A DNA stretch of 12,189 nt from Chloroflexota bacterium. Lineage in GTDB: Bacteria > Chloroflexota > Limnocylindria > QHBO01. Made by a program: the position numbers and the translations under genes. This document shows positions 1 to 6,488 of the stretch, one piece after another. Every line of letters starts with the position of its first letter. Position 1 is the first letter of the stretch. The DNA lies in the NCBI GenBank assembly GCA_005879775.1, contig VBJX01000003.1, positions 1-12,189 on the forward strand, in the 5' to 3' direction. Below the pieces are notes generated by a model. It was not told where the DNA came from. It did no database searches and was given only the letters and a program-made list of their open reading frames with translations.

Positions 1-1185
1 TACATCGCGGGGATCATGCCGCCGACCGTTCGCTACAGCTTTCCCGTCGTCGAACGCGAATGGCGCGACGACCTGCAGCCGCGCTATCGCGCGTCTGTGG
101 CCGATGCCGAGCGCCGCGTGGAAACGTTGCCCGTCGGCGACCTCCCGCTGCTGATCGACGAGCTGGCCAAACTGGCGGGCGAGTACTTCACATCGATCGC
201 GGCCTTGTCGGGTGCGGCCTACAAGATGGAGATGAACCTCGCCGGGTTCTATCGCCGACACTTGGCCGGGCCACTCGGCGGCGGCCACATGCCGCTCCTC
301 GCAGGTTTCGAGCAGCCAGCCGCTCGGAAGCGCCAGGGTATCGTCTCGCTCGATTGGCGGCACGCTCCCGTCCCACTCGACACGACCGCCACGGCGCCGA
401 CCGAGACTCACCGCCGCGTGGTCGACGCGAGGCAGGCGGCCGAGACTGCTGCGTTCGAGGTCCTCGCCGCGTCACCCCGGCGACTCCGCACCTTCCGCCG
501 CCTGCTGGCCGATTCGCAGCATCTCGTCCCGATTCGGGAGGAGCAGACGGAGGAGCTGACGATCGCGTGGCCAGTCATGCGGCGGGCGGTTCTGCGGATC
601 GGCGCCGCACTCGCGGACCGCGGGGAAATTGGCGAACCCGACGACGTCTTCTTCCTCACGCGTGCCGAGGTTCTCGCAAAACTGGACGGGACACCGCTGA
701 TGCCGGGCGTCGATGCGCCCCGTCGGCGCGCGCTCTGGAGCCAGCAGGCTCGCCTGGTGCCACCGCCAATGGTGGGCCGCGTGAATCCCATGCTCCAGCG
801 GCTATGGGACAGCTTCCCGGGGATGATTGGCGCCCGTCCATCGGACCACGCCCTGACATCCGGCGTGCCTGCGTCGCCGGGCCGCGCGACCGGCACGGTG
901 CGCGTGATCCGCGGTCCGGACCAGTTCGACGAACTTCAGCCGGGCGAGATCCTCGTCGCCCCCCTTACCGCGCCGGCCTGGACGCCGCTTTTCACCCGGG
1001 CGGCCGCGGTCGTCACGGACGTCGGGAGCGCCGCCGCCCACGCCTCGATCATCGCGCGTGAGTACGGAATCCCGGCCGTCGTCGGCTGCGGCGATGCCAC
1101 GGCTCGCCTGTCAACCGGGATGCACGTGACAGTGGACGGCAGCACCGGGAACGTCGAGCCCGCGGAGCGTGGAGTGCTACCGTGA
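1..1185 (+). CDS. PEP-utilizing enzyme, C-terminal part (PEP synthase / rifampin phosphotransferase-like), 5' truncated
   Basis: The frame is open to the first base of the window with no stop, so the gene almost certainly starts upstream; the first ATG is at 16. Numbering from that Met, residues 1-275 are a mostly helical region. It includes an arginine/glutamate-rich stretch (173-225) ending in a DDVFFLTRAE segment, typical of the middle region of PEP-synthase and rifampin-phosphotransferase-like proteins. Residues 283-380 form the swivelling phosphohistidine domain: the GVPASPGRATG entry, then GSAAAHASIIARE with the phospho-accepting His at 342, then GIPAVVG. In this family the domain carries phosphate between an ATP-grasp domain and the substrate site. 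No ATP-grasp domain is visible here; it should lie upstream or in a separate gene. The substrate cannot be told (pyruvate, an antibiotic or other). The stop lies 6 bases before the start of the next small ORF, suggesting co-transcription. Confidence 0.85.
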   Translation, partial: YIAGIMPPTVRYSFPVVEREWRDDLQPRYRASVADAERRVETLPVGDLPLLIDELAKLAGEYFTSIAALSGAAYKMEMNLAGFYRRHLAGPLGGGHMPLLAGFEQPAARKRQGIVSLDWRHAPVPLDTTATAPTETHRRVVDARQAAETAAFEVLAASPRRLRTFRRLLADSQHLVPIREEQTEELTIAWPVMRRAVLRIGAALADRGEIGEPDDVFFLTRAEVLAKLDGTPLMPGVDAPRRRALWSQQARLVPPPMVGRVNPMLQRLWDSFPGMIGARPSDHALTSGVPASPGRATGTVRVIRGPDQFDELQPGEILVAPLTAPAWTPLFTRAAAVVTDVGSAAAHASIIAREYGIPAVVGCGDATARLSTGMHVTVDGSTGNVEPAERGVLP

Positions 1186-1191
1186 GGCTCA

Positions 1192-1347
1192 GTGGACAGA
1201 GATGACTGGCCCCTGGCGCTCGTCCTGATCCTGGTCATCGTTCTGCTGCTGACCCTCGCATTGCTCTTCCTGCGGCCCCAGGTGTCGCAGATCGTCACGC
1301 CGAACTGCACTCCGCCCCCATCCGGCCAGGTCTGTGAGGGGATCTAG
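1192..1347 (+). CDS. Small single-pass membrane protein (51 aa), unknown function
   Basis: I read this ORF directly. It has a GTG start and runs 51 codons to TAG. The N-terminus is acidic (VDRDDWP). Residues 7-27 are an uninterrupted leucine, valine and isoleucine-rich membrane helix, followed by a polar tail of about 24 residues with two cysteines (39 and 48) and a proline run. A GAGG stretch at 1184-1187, overlapping the stop of the upstream gene, could serve as ribosome binding site with 4-base spacing. The ORF lies in the same frame as the upstream gene, just after its stop, and ends 6 bases before the next gene. It is therefore packed between two co-directional genes like a real operon member. 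The helix-plus-Cys-tail layout is not what random GC-rich sequence usually gives, but I recognise no family. Confidence 0.5.
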   Translation: MDRDDWPLALVLILVIVLLLTLALLFLRPQVSQIVTPNCTPPPSGQVCEGI

Positions 1348-1353
1348 CGGCCG

Positions 1354-2259
1354 ATGCGCGACGCGGTGACCGGGGCGTTCAGCTTCACAGGTCGCGCCGT
1401 CGCGGCACGACTGCTTGAAGAGGGACGCGAGGTCGTCACCCTCGTTCGGCGCCAGCCAGCGAAGGACCCGTTCGGCGGGAGGATCGGCGTGGCGCAGGTC
1501 GACCTGGACGATGCCTCCACACTGGCGCCGGTCCTCGAGGGCGTCGACACGCTCTACAACACCCACTGGATCCGCTTCGAGCGTGGCGAGACGACGTATC
1601 AGCTGGCCATCGCGCGGACGCTGCGGCTGATCGAGGCTGCCCGGCATGCGGGGGTGCGCCGCCTGGTCCATATCGGCGTGGTCAACTCCTCCGACTCCGC
1701 GCCGACCGCCTACTTCAGGGCCAAGGCCCGCCTTGACGACGAGGTGCGCCGGAGCGGCCTCTCGTACGCCATCGTGCGTCCGACCCTCACGTACGGCCCG
1801 GGTGACATCCTCGTCAACAACCTGTGCTGGACGCTCCGCCGCTTCCCGGCCTTCGGCGTGCCAGGCGACGGTCGCTATCGGCTCCAACCGGTGCATGTCG
1901 ATGACGTGGCGGTTATTGCGGTCCGAGCCGGCAGCCAGGCAGAGAACCTGGAGACCGATGCGGCCGGTCCCGACATCCTGACCTTCGACGAGTTCGTGAG
2001 GCTCCTGGCGCGAGCCATCGGGCGCCGGGCCAGGCTCGTGCACCTGCCGCCGACGCTGGCGCTGGGGGCCAGCCAGGCCATCGGCCTTGTCGTGGGAGAC
2101 GTGATGCTGACACGCCACGAGGTGACCGAGCTGACGGCCAGCCTGCTCGTCTCAGCCGCACCTCCGGCCGGCACGATTCGCCTGGTCGACTGGGCCACCT
2201 CGCACGCCGACCAGCTAGGCCGCCGCTATCACTCCGAGCTCAGCCGCCATTTCCGCTAG
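1354..2259 (+). CDS. Atypical SDR, NAD(P)-binding epimerase/NmrA-like protein
   Basis: This is a 301-residue protein. An N-terminal Rossmann motif TGAFSFTGR (6-14) replaces the usual TGxxGxxG. After beta-strand 2 comes an acidic DLDD (50-53). An SDR catalytic-type YFRAK (Tyr120, Lys124) is followed by the VRPTLTYGPGD segment (141-151) seen in extended SDRs and NmrA/complex-I-assembly-like proteins. The C-terminal half, with the HVDDVA element (181-186), also matches extended SDR and NDUFA9-like members. It probably binds NAD(P)H and reduces or epimerizes a small metabolite or acts as a redox sensor; the substrate cannot be inferred. The start ATG has GAGGGG at 1336-1341, rather far upstream. 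It probably shares a transcript with the two upstream genes. Its TAG stop directly abuts the stop codon of the convergent cupredoxin gene. Confidence 0.85.
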   Translation: MRDAVTGAFSFTGRAVAARLLEEGREVVTLVRRQPAKDPFGGRIGVAQVDLDDASTLAPVLEGVDTLYNTHWIRFERGETTYQLAIARTLRLIEAARHAGVRRLVHIGVVNSSDSAPTAYFRAKARLDDEVRRSGLSYAIVRPTLTYGPGDILVNNLCWTLRRFPAFGVPGDGRYRLQPVHVDDVAVIAVRAGSQAENLETDAAGPDILTFDEFVRLLARAIGRRARLVHLPPTLALGASQAIGLVVGDVMLTRHEVTELTASLLVSAAPPAGTIRLVDWATSHADQLGRRYHSELSRHFR

Positions 2260-2640
2260 CTACTGGACGTGCACCACCATGTTCATGGTCGGGTGGATCA
2301 GGCACGTGATCTGGTAGTCGCCCGCCGCGCCGAACGTGATGATCGCAGTCTGGTTGGCCGCGACGTTTGTCTTCGTGAAGCGCGGACTTGCAACCTGCGT
2401 GCCGTTCTGTCCTTCGGCGATGAGGTGAGGCACCGCGTCCTGGTTCGCGAAGCTGACGTCTCCGGGCGAGATTGTGATCTCGGCGACGCCGAACGCGAGC
2501 CCATGCAGGTCAACTGTCGAGGATTGGGCGCTCGGCGAGGGACTGGGGCTGGCGGCAGCGCAGGCCGCGAGCAAGAACAGCATGGCGGTCAGCGTCGCTC
2601 CCCGCGGCAGCCAGCGTTTGCGCAGGACTCCGGATCGCAT
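2260..2640 (-). CDS. Cupredoxin-domain lipoprotein (small blue-copper-like protein)
   Basis: This is a 126-residue exported protein. The basic N-terminus (MRSGVLRKRW) and a hydrophobic stretch end in a lipobox, LLAAC, with lipidated Cys27. A Ser/Pro linker (28-40) follows, then a single cupredoxin beta-barrel. The type 1 copper ligands are all visible: His72 in a PHLIAEG strand, then Cys113, His116 and Met119 in the C-terminal loop CLIHPTM. This ligand set and spacing are typical of plastocyanin-like domains. The protein should be anchored on the outer face of the membrane and either carry electrons or hold copper. A strong ribosome binding site, GGAGAGGAG, lies 9 bases ahead of the ATG. It is the last gene of a minus-strand run, 63 bases downstream of the TlpA-like redoxin, which suggests a shared role in copper and thiol handling near the oxidase. 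Confidence 0.88.
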   Translation of the reverse strand: MRSGVLRKRWLPRGATLTAMLFLLAACAAASPSPSPSAQSSTVDLHGLAFGVAEITISPGDVSFANQDAVPHLIAEGQNGTQVASPRFTKTNVAANQTAIITFGAAGDYQITCLIHPTMNMVVHVQ

Positions 2641-2649
2641 CGGAAATGG

Positions 2650-2658
2650 CTCCTCTCC
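2650..2658 (-). promoter_or_regulatory. Ribosome binding site of the cupredoxin lipoprotein gene
   Basis: Read on the minus strand, GGAGAGGAG lies 9 bases upstream of the ATG at 2640. It is a strong anti-SD match and fixes the start of this gene. Confidence 0.65.
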
Positions 2659-2703
2659 TGATCAGGTCGGTCGCTGGTTGATACGCCCGAGGTTTCGTCG
2701 GTG

Positions 2704-3333
2704 TCAGGAGGAGGTCGCCACCGGCAGGATGCGCCGCAGGCTGGCTTCGATCTGATCGCGGCTCATCGGGCCGAAGAATCGATCCCGGATGATGCTGTCG
2801 GATCCGATGAAGTAGTGGGTCGGCGCACCCCACACGCCGTATGCGCTCAGGAAACCTCCGGTGGGGTCGACGCCGATCGGGTAATCGACAGGATGTGCCT
2901 CCGTGTAGTCGCCCACAACGGCCGGACTGTCCCAGACGTCGACCCCGACGATCGCAAGCCCTTCAGGGCGGTGCGCATCGTAGGCGGCGGCGACATCCGC
3001 GGCTTCGGCCTCGCAGGGCTCGCAGGCGGTCTTCCAGAAGATCACCCACAGTGGCCGCCCGCCGAACTCTCGAAGGTCCAGCGGTGCGCCCTGCACGTCA
3101 TTCAGGGCAAGCTGCGAAGAGGCGGGCGCCTGAGCGGTGCCGGGTGCAATCTGGCCAATCCGCACCCCGGGCGCCGCGCTGCCGATCACGAAGAACGATG
3201 GCTGGGGCTCGCCGCCAAGCGGGCGGGTGACAAGGTAGATGAGCCCCAGCGCCGCGACTGCGACGACCGGAGCGGCCAGCAGGCGCGGCGCGAACGATCT
3301 TCGCTCGACGGCCGGCGGCCGCTGATCCTGCAT
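2704..3333 (-). CDS. Membrane-anchored TlpA/ResA-like thiol-disulfide redoxin
   Basis: This is a 209-residue protein with a short basic N-terminus, one membrane anchor (about 17-37) and an extracytoplasmic thioredoxin fold. The active site is CEPC (Cys104 and Cys107) after the WVIFWKTA strand. The cis-proline loop is GAPTHYFI, with Pro171. A GVDVWDSP segment (130-137) matches the central strand of TlpA/ResA proteins. These proteins reduce disulfides of apocytochromes or of the CuA-site cysteines in oxidase subunit II, which fits the oxidase genes next door. It lies 44 bases downstream of the response regulator and 63 bases upstream of the cupredoxin lipoprotein on the same strand, so an operon is likely. 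No good Shine-Dalgarno sequence precedes the ATG; an inverted repeat covers the start region instead. Confidence 0.9.
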   Translation of the reverse strand: MQDQRPPAVERRSFAPRLLAAPVVAVAALGLIYLVTRPLGGEPQPSFFVIGSAAPGVRIGQIAPGTAQAPASSQLALNDVQGAPLDLREFGGRPLWVIFWKTACEPCEAEAADVAAAYDAHRPEGLAIVGVDVWDSPAVVGDYTEAHPVDYPIGVDPTGGFLSAYGVWGAPTHYFIGSDSIIRDRFFGPMSRDQIEASLRRILPVATSS

Positions 3334-3361
3334 GGCGGCCGCAGTCTAGCGGAGGCCGCAT
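3332..3361 (-). repeat. Inverted repeat over the start of the TlpA-like gene
   Basis: ATGGCGGCC at 3332-3340 and GGCCGCAT at 3354-3361 are complementary over 8 base pairs with one bulged G; the loop is about 13 bases. On the minus-strand transcript the hairpin would cover the start codon and the place where a ribosome binding site should be. It could tune translation or be chance in GC-rich DNA. Confidence 0.35.
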
Positions 3362-3377
3362 CGGGCCACGACAGGGG

Positions 3378-4019
3378 CTAGGTTTCGTCGCGAACCAGGT
3401 GGTGCTCGAGGGCATAGCGGGTCAGCGCGACACGGCCGTGCACGCCCGCCTTGTCGGTCACGTTGGCAATATGACGGCGGACGGTGTTCGCGCTGATTCC
3501 CAGCGCACGCCCGGTCTCGGCCGCGGTATGTCCCGCGGTGAGGAGCCGCAGGACCTCGATCTCGCGGGGGGTCAGCCGATCCGCCTGCCGGAGCCAGCGA
3601 AGCGAGTCGACCACCACGACCGCCGCCACCTTGGGGTGCACGTAATGCTGGTTCCTGGCCACCGCGCGCACCGCGGCGATCAGGTCGGCACTCGGGGCGC
3701 CCTTGACCACGTAGCCGGCCGCACCAGCCAGGAAGGCCTGTCGCACGGTTTCCTCGTGCTCATGCATGGTGACGGTCACCAGCCGAATGCGAGGGTATCG
3801 GACAGTGAGGTCGTGGAGCAGGGTGACGCCATCGGTCTCACCCAGGGTCAGGTCGACCACGAGGACATGCGGCTTGCGGCCGGTGGCGATGGCAAAAGCG
3901 CCTGCCGCATCGGCAGCTTCACCGATGACCTCGATGTCGGGTTCACGCTCGAGGATCAGCCGCAGACCCTCTCGCACCAGGGCGTGATCGTCGACGATGC
4001 CGACCCGGATCTTGTCCAT
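3378..4019 (-). CDS. NarL/FixJ-family response regulator with LuxR-type HTH
   Basis: This is a 213-residue two-component regulator. The receiver domain (about 4-118) has the acidic pair Asp10-Asp11, the phospho-acceptor Asp56 in VVDLTLG, Thr84 and the conserved Lys106 in YVVKGAP. A linker leads to a LuxR/GerE helix-turn-helix (about 148-211), with the LTPREIEVLRLL entry and the recognition-helix region ISANTVRRHI. On phosphorylation it should bind DNA as a dimer. It overlaps the upstream kinase by one base (TGATG on the minus strand), so the two are translationally coupled partners. Its targets are unknown; the adjacent redoxin and cupredoxin genes and the divergent oxidase operon are the natural candidates. 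Confidence 0.95.
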   Translation of the reverse strand: MDKIRVGIVDDHALVREGLRLILEREPDIEVIGEAADAAGAFAIATGRKPHVLVVDLTLGETDGVTLLHDLTVRYPRIRLVTVTMHEHEETVRQAFLAGAAGYVVKGAPSADLIAAVRAVARNQHYVHPKVAAVVVVDSLRWLRQADRLTPREIEVLRLLTAGHTAAETGRALGISANTVRRHIANVTDKAGVHGRVALTRYALEHHLVRDET

Positions 4020-5122
4020 CAGCGTGACGCCTGCCGGAGTGGCAGGACGAGGACCACGCGGGTGCCATGGCCGATGGCCGACTGGATGGAGAGGCTGCCG
4101 CCGAGCAGCTCGGCTCGCTCGTACATGCCGGCCAGGCCGATGCCAGCATCGTCGGTTGACCCCGGATCGAAGCCGCGACCCTCGTCGGAGACCAGGACCA
4201 GCAGGTGGCGATCGCGAAGCCCGAGCGACACGTGGGCTACCGGGGCTCCGCTGTGCCGTGCGGCATTGGCCAACGCCTCCTGGACGATCCGGTAGACCCC
4301 GACCGTCGCCGTCGGCTCCATGGCGGGCATTGGATCGACCTGCGGGTCGACGTGGACGCGGACCGGGAACCCGGACTGACCGGCCAGGTCGCGGATCGCG
4401 GCTGTCAGCCCTCGCTCCTCCAGGCGCCCGGGCCGCATCCGGTGGGCCAGGTGACGCACTTCGGCGAGTGCGGTGGCTGCCATCCTGCGCGCGGAGCCAA
4501 TGCGCTGAGCGCTCGTCCTGGTCGCTTGCGCGCCGACGGCAGCATCGAGCGTCAGGGTCATCGCCGTAAGCACCTGCCCCACTCCATCGTGCAGCTCCAT
4601 GGCGATCCGCCGTCGCTCATCCTCCTCGACGGTGAGGAGCCGCTCGCTGGCCTGTCTGAAGAGGCTGGCATACCGCTTTGCGGTGGTGTCCACGCGATCG
4701 GCCATCCACGCGACCAGAACGGCTATCACGAACATGAGTGGCCATTCGGCCAGGTCGAAGGTTGGCTCGTCGAAGCCAAGGAGCCGTGCGTTGGCGTAGA
4801 CGAGCAGGGGGATGGACACGATTCCAATCCGCAGCAGCGTGGGCCGCAGGCCGAAAAGGAATGCCTGGGCGGTCAGCAGCACGAACACGACGTGGAACAT
4901 CACGTCGGCCGGCAGGATTGTGGTCGTGAACGTCAGGCTGATGGTGACCACGGCGGCCACATCGACCACAAGCTGTGCAACACCACGGTTCGTGTGCAGC
5001 CAGAGGTTCCAGCGCTCGGCGCGGGACCGCGCAAGGCCGGCCAGCTCGGTGTCATAGACAGCCTCACCAGCGTAGTGAGCCGTATCCGTGATCACCGGGG
5101 CGGTGTAGGGCGGGATGGCCAA
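4019..5122 (-). CDS. Sensor histidine kinase, NarX/DesK-like (HisKA_3 and HATPase_c)
   Basis: This is a 367-residue membrane kinase. After about 45 cytoplasmic residues come four hydrophobic segments (roughly 49-69, 73-93, 97-113 and 126-143) with very short loops, so the sensor is membrane-embedded and has no sizeable extracellular domain. The HisKA_3 dimerization domain contains RRRIAMELHDGVGQ with phospho-accepting His178. The ATPase domain shows the N box (Glu282, Asn286 in QEALANAARH), the G1 box DEGRGF (313-318) and the G2 box GIGLAGM (327-333). The start is TTG at 5122, supported by GGAG (5129-5132 on the plus strand as ctcc) with 6-base spacing. The stop overlaps the start of the response regulator, its certain partner. 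The signal is unknown; membrane, quinone or redox state is plausible from the architecture and neighbourhood. Confidence 0.93.
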   Translation of the reverse strand: MAIPPYTAPVITDTAHYAGEAVYDTELAGLARSRAERWNLWLHTNRGVAQLVVDVAAVVTISLTFTTTILPADVMFHVVFVLLTAQAFLFGLRPTLLRIGIVSIPLLVYANARLLGFDEPTFDLAEWPLMFVIAVLVAWMADRVDTTAKRYASLFRQASERLLTVEEDERRRIAMELHDGVGQVLTAMTLTLDAAVGAQATRTSAQRIGSARRMAATALAEVRHLAHRMRPGRLEERGLTAAIRDLAGQSGFPVRVHVDPQVDPMPAMEPTATVGVYRIVQEALANAARHSGAPVAHVSLGLRDRHLLVLVSDEGRGFDPGSTDDAGIGLAGMYERAELLGGSLSIQSAIGHGTRVVLVLPLRQASR

Positions 5123-5149
5123 GACGGACTCCGATAATGGCTCATTCCG

Positions 5150-5178
5150 AGTATAGAAACGGGCGCAAGTGGTGGCGA
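5150..5178 (-). promoter_or_regulatory. Candidate sigma70-like promoter for the kinase-regulator-redoxin-cupredoxin run
   Basis: On the minus strand, TCGCCA (plus 5173-5178; 4 of 6 to the -35 consensus) is followed after exactly 17 bases by TATACT (plus 5150-5155; 5 of 6 to the -10 consensus). Transcription would start near 5143, about 20 bases before the TTG start of the kinase. I found no equally good plus-strand promoter for the divergent oxidase operon in the same gap. Confidence 0.35.
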
Positions 5179-5243
5179 TGCTGGGTGCCTACGGCGGCGC
5201 CTGGCGCTGTCGCGTGGCCTTGCCTACGACACATCTCAGGTCG

Positions 5244-5249
5244 AGGAGG
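5244..5249 (+). promoter_or_regulatory. Ribosome binding site deciding a TTG start
   Basis: A perfect AGGAGG lies 5 bases before TTG at 5255. The predicted lipoprotein signal peptide begins right at this TTG, so the site fixes an otherwise unusual start codon. Confidence 0.7.
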
Positions 5250-5254
5250 AGAAG

Positions 5255-5716
5255 TTGACCGGAACGGTGCGAAAGGCGTTGGCGCTCATTGCGATCGGTG
5301 GCCTCGTGGGCGCTTGCTCGTCGCCGGCCGGGTCGGCTGGCACGACCGTCACCGCGACCTTGAAGGAATGGGAGATCAAGCTCAGCTCGGGTGACCTCAA
5401 GGCGGGCGACATCCAGATCAACTTCACCAACAACGGCGACAAGGAGCACGAGTTCCTCGTCCGCAAGACGGACCTGGCGCCAGACAAGCTGCCCCTGGTC
5501 ACGTCTGGCGAGGACAAGGGCAGAGTCGACGAGGAGTCGTCCCAACTCACGGAAGTGGGCAATCCCAGCGAGATCGCGGTGCTTCCGCCGGGCAGCACGG
5601 GCCTATCACTGAGGTTGACGCTCCAGCCGGGCCACTACGTCGTCTTCTGCAACCTCCACGTTAATGACCTCTTCCACTACAAGAAGGGCATGCACACCGA
5701 GTTCACGGTCACCTGA
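5255..5716 (+). CDS. Cupredoxin-like lipoprotein at the head of the oxidase operon
   Basis: This is a 153-residue exported protein starting with TTG. The signal peptide ends in a lipobox, LVGAC, with lipidated Cys21. The rest is one cupredoxin-type beta-sandwich: a strand pair around TLKEWEIKLS, the region after GDIQINFTNNG with the first putative copper ligand His65 (KEHEFLV), and a C-terminal ligand loop. The loop has Cys132, two histidines (135 and 141), and Met146 in HYKKGM. Related proteins usually read CN(L/I)PGHYxxGM, so His141 and Met146 are the likely ligands and about four extra residues with another His are inserted. The protein would sit on the outer membrane face beside the oxidase. 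It may donate electrons to CuA, or deliver copper. It lies 16 bases before coxB on the same strand and is probably the first gene of the operon. Confidence 0.85.
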   Translation: MTGTVRKALALIAIGGLVGACSSPAGSAGTTVTATLKEWEIKLSSGDLKAGDIQINFTNNGDKEHEFLVRKTDLAPDKLPLVTSGEDKGRVDEESSQLTEVGNPSEIAVLPPGSTGLSLRLTLQPGHYVVFCNLHVNDLFHYKKGMHTEFTVT

Positions 5717-5732
5717 TCGGATCCAGCACAGG

Positions 5733-6488
5733 GTGACTCCTCCACGGCGACATCTCTGGATCGCCGCTGCGATCTGGGCGGTTCTCTCCATCGTCGGGGC
5801 CGTTCTGGTCGCCGGCATCCAGATCATCCCGGTCATCGCCTCACGAGAGGCGGGCATCGAAAACTCGGCCTTTGTGCTGCTCGCCGTCCTGTCGGTCCCG
5901 GTGCTGATGTTCGTGGTAGTCGGGCTCGCCTACTCCGCGATCTGGTTCCGGGCCAACGGGGACGAGGCGGATGGCCCGCCGATCCACGGCCATCGGGGGT
6001 TCCAGGCGGCCTGGCTCGGCATCAGCTTCGCACTCGTGATCGGGCTTTTTGCATACGGTGCGGCAGGGCTGGTCGACATCCGCGGCGCGCAGACCGCGGA
6101 CTTCGAGGTCCAGGTGTCGGCCGAACAATGGGCCTGGCACTTCACCTACCCGTCCACGGGCGCCACCTCGAAGGAGCTGCACATCCCGGTGGGGCAGCGG
6201 GTCCACATAGTCATCAACTCGGATGACGTGATCCACTCCTTCTGGGTCCCGGCCTTCGGCATCAAGCAGGACGCGGTGCCCGGACGCACGACCGAGATCT
6301 ACGTCACCGCGACGGTGGCGGGCACCTATCCCGGCCTGTGCGCTGAGCTGTGCGGCTTCGGCCACACGAACATGCGCTTCACCACGGTGGTGAGCAATCG
6401 GGCTGCCCTGAAGGCCTGGCTGCGGAAGCAGAAGCCGGGCTCCGAAGGGAGCCAGCCGCCTCCGAGTGGATCGGAGTCAGCATCTTGA
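5733..6488 (+). CDS. coxB: Cytochrome c oxidase subunit II
   Basis: This subunit carries the binuclear CuA centre that takes electrons from the periplasmic donor. Starting at GTG 5733 it has 251 residues. The frame is open further upstream, to an ATG at 5664, but that would overlap the previous gene by 53 bases and add a non-conserved leader. Three hydrophobic segments (about 9-35, 45-71 and 92-114) precede the extracytoplasmic cupredoxin domain. The aromatic electron-entry stretch is EQWAWHFTYP (131-140). The CuA ligands are complete: His168 in VIHSFW, then Cys203, Glu205, Cys207, His211 and Met214 in CAELCGFGHTNM. The C-terminus is a short Ser/Pro/Gly tail with no fused cytochrome c domain and no CxxCH, unlike caa3-type subunits. 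The ribosome binding site is weak, so translation may be coupled to the lipoprotein gene. Confidence 0.95.
   Translation: MTPPRRHLWIAAAIWAVLSIVGAVLVAGIQIIPVIASREAGIENSAFVLLAVLSVPVLMFVVVGLAYSAIWFRANGDEADGPPIHGHRGFQAAWLGISFALVIGLFAYGAAGLVDIRGAQTADFEVQVSAEQWAWHFTYPSTGATSKELHIPVGQRVHIVINSDDVIHSFWVPAFGIKQDAVPGRTTEIYVTATVAGTYPGLCAELCGFGHTNMRFTTVVSNRAALKAWLRKQKPGSEGSQPPPSGSESAS

Noticed and set aside
1189..2118. 309-codon minus-strand open frame opposite the SDR gene
   Set aside because: It lies antisense to a clear SDR with recognisable motifs. Its product is Arg/His/Asp-rich low-complexity sequence with no family motif, as expected for the opposite strand of GC-rich coding DNA.
3399..4295. 298-codon plus-strand open frame opposite the response regulator and kinase
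   Set aside because: It is antisense to two certain two-component genes, and the product has no fold-like pattern or plausible start site.
5137..5394. 85-codon plus-strand frame starting in the gap between kinase and lipoprotein
   Set aside because: It runs into the lipoprotein gene in another frame, has no ribosome binding site, and the product is Trp/Arg/Gly-rich without recognisable features.
5664..5732. Upstream extension of coxB to ATG 5664
   Set aside because: It would overlap the lipoprotein gene by 53 bases and add a Ser/Thr/Arg leader without signal-like character. GTG 5733 gives a normal basic start before the first hydrophobic segment.
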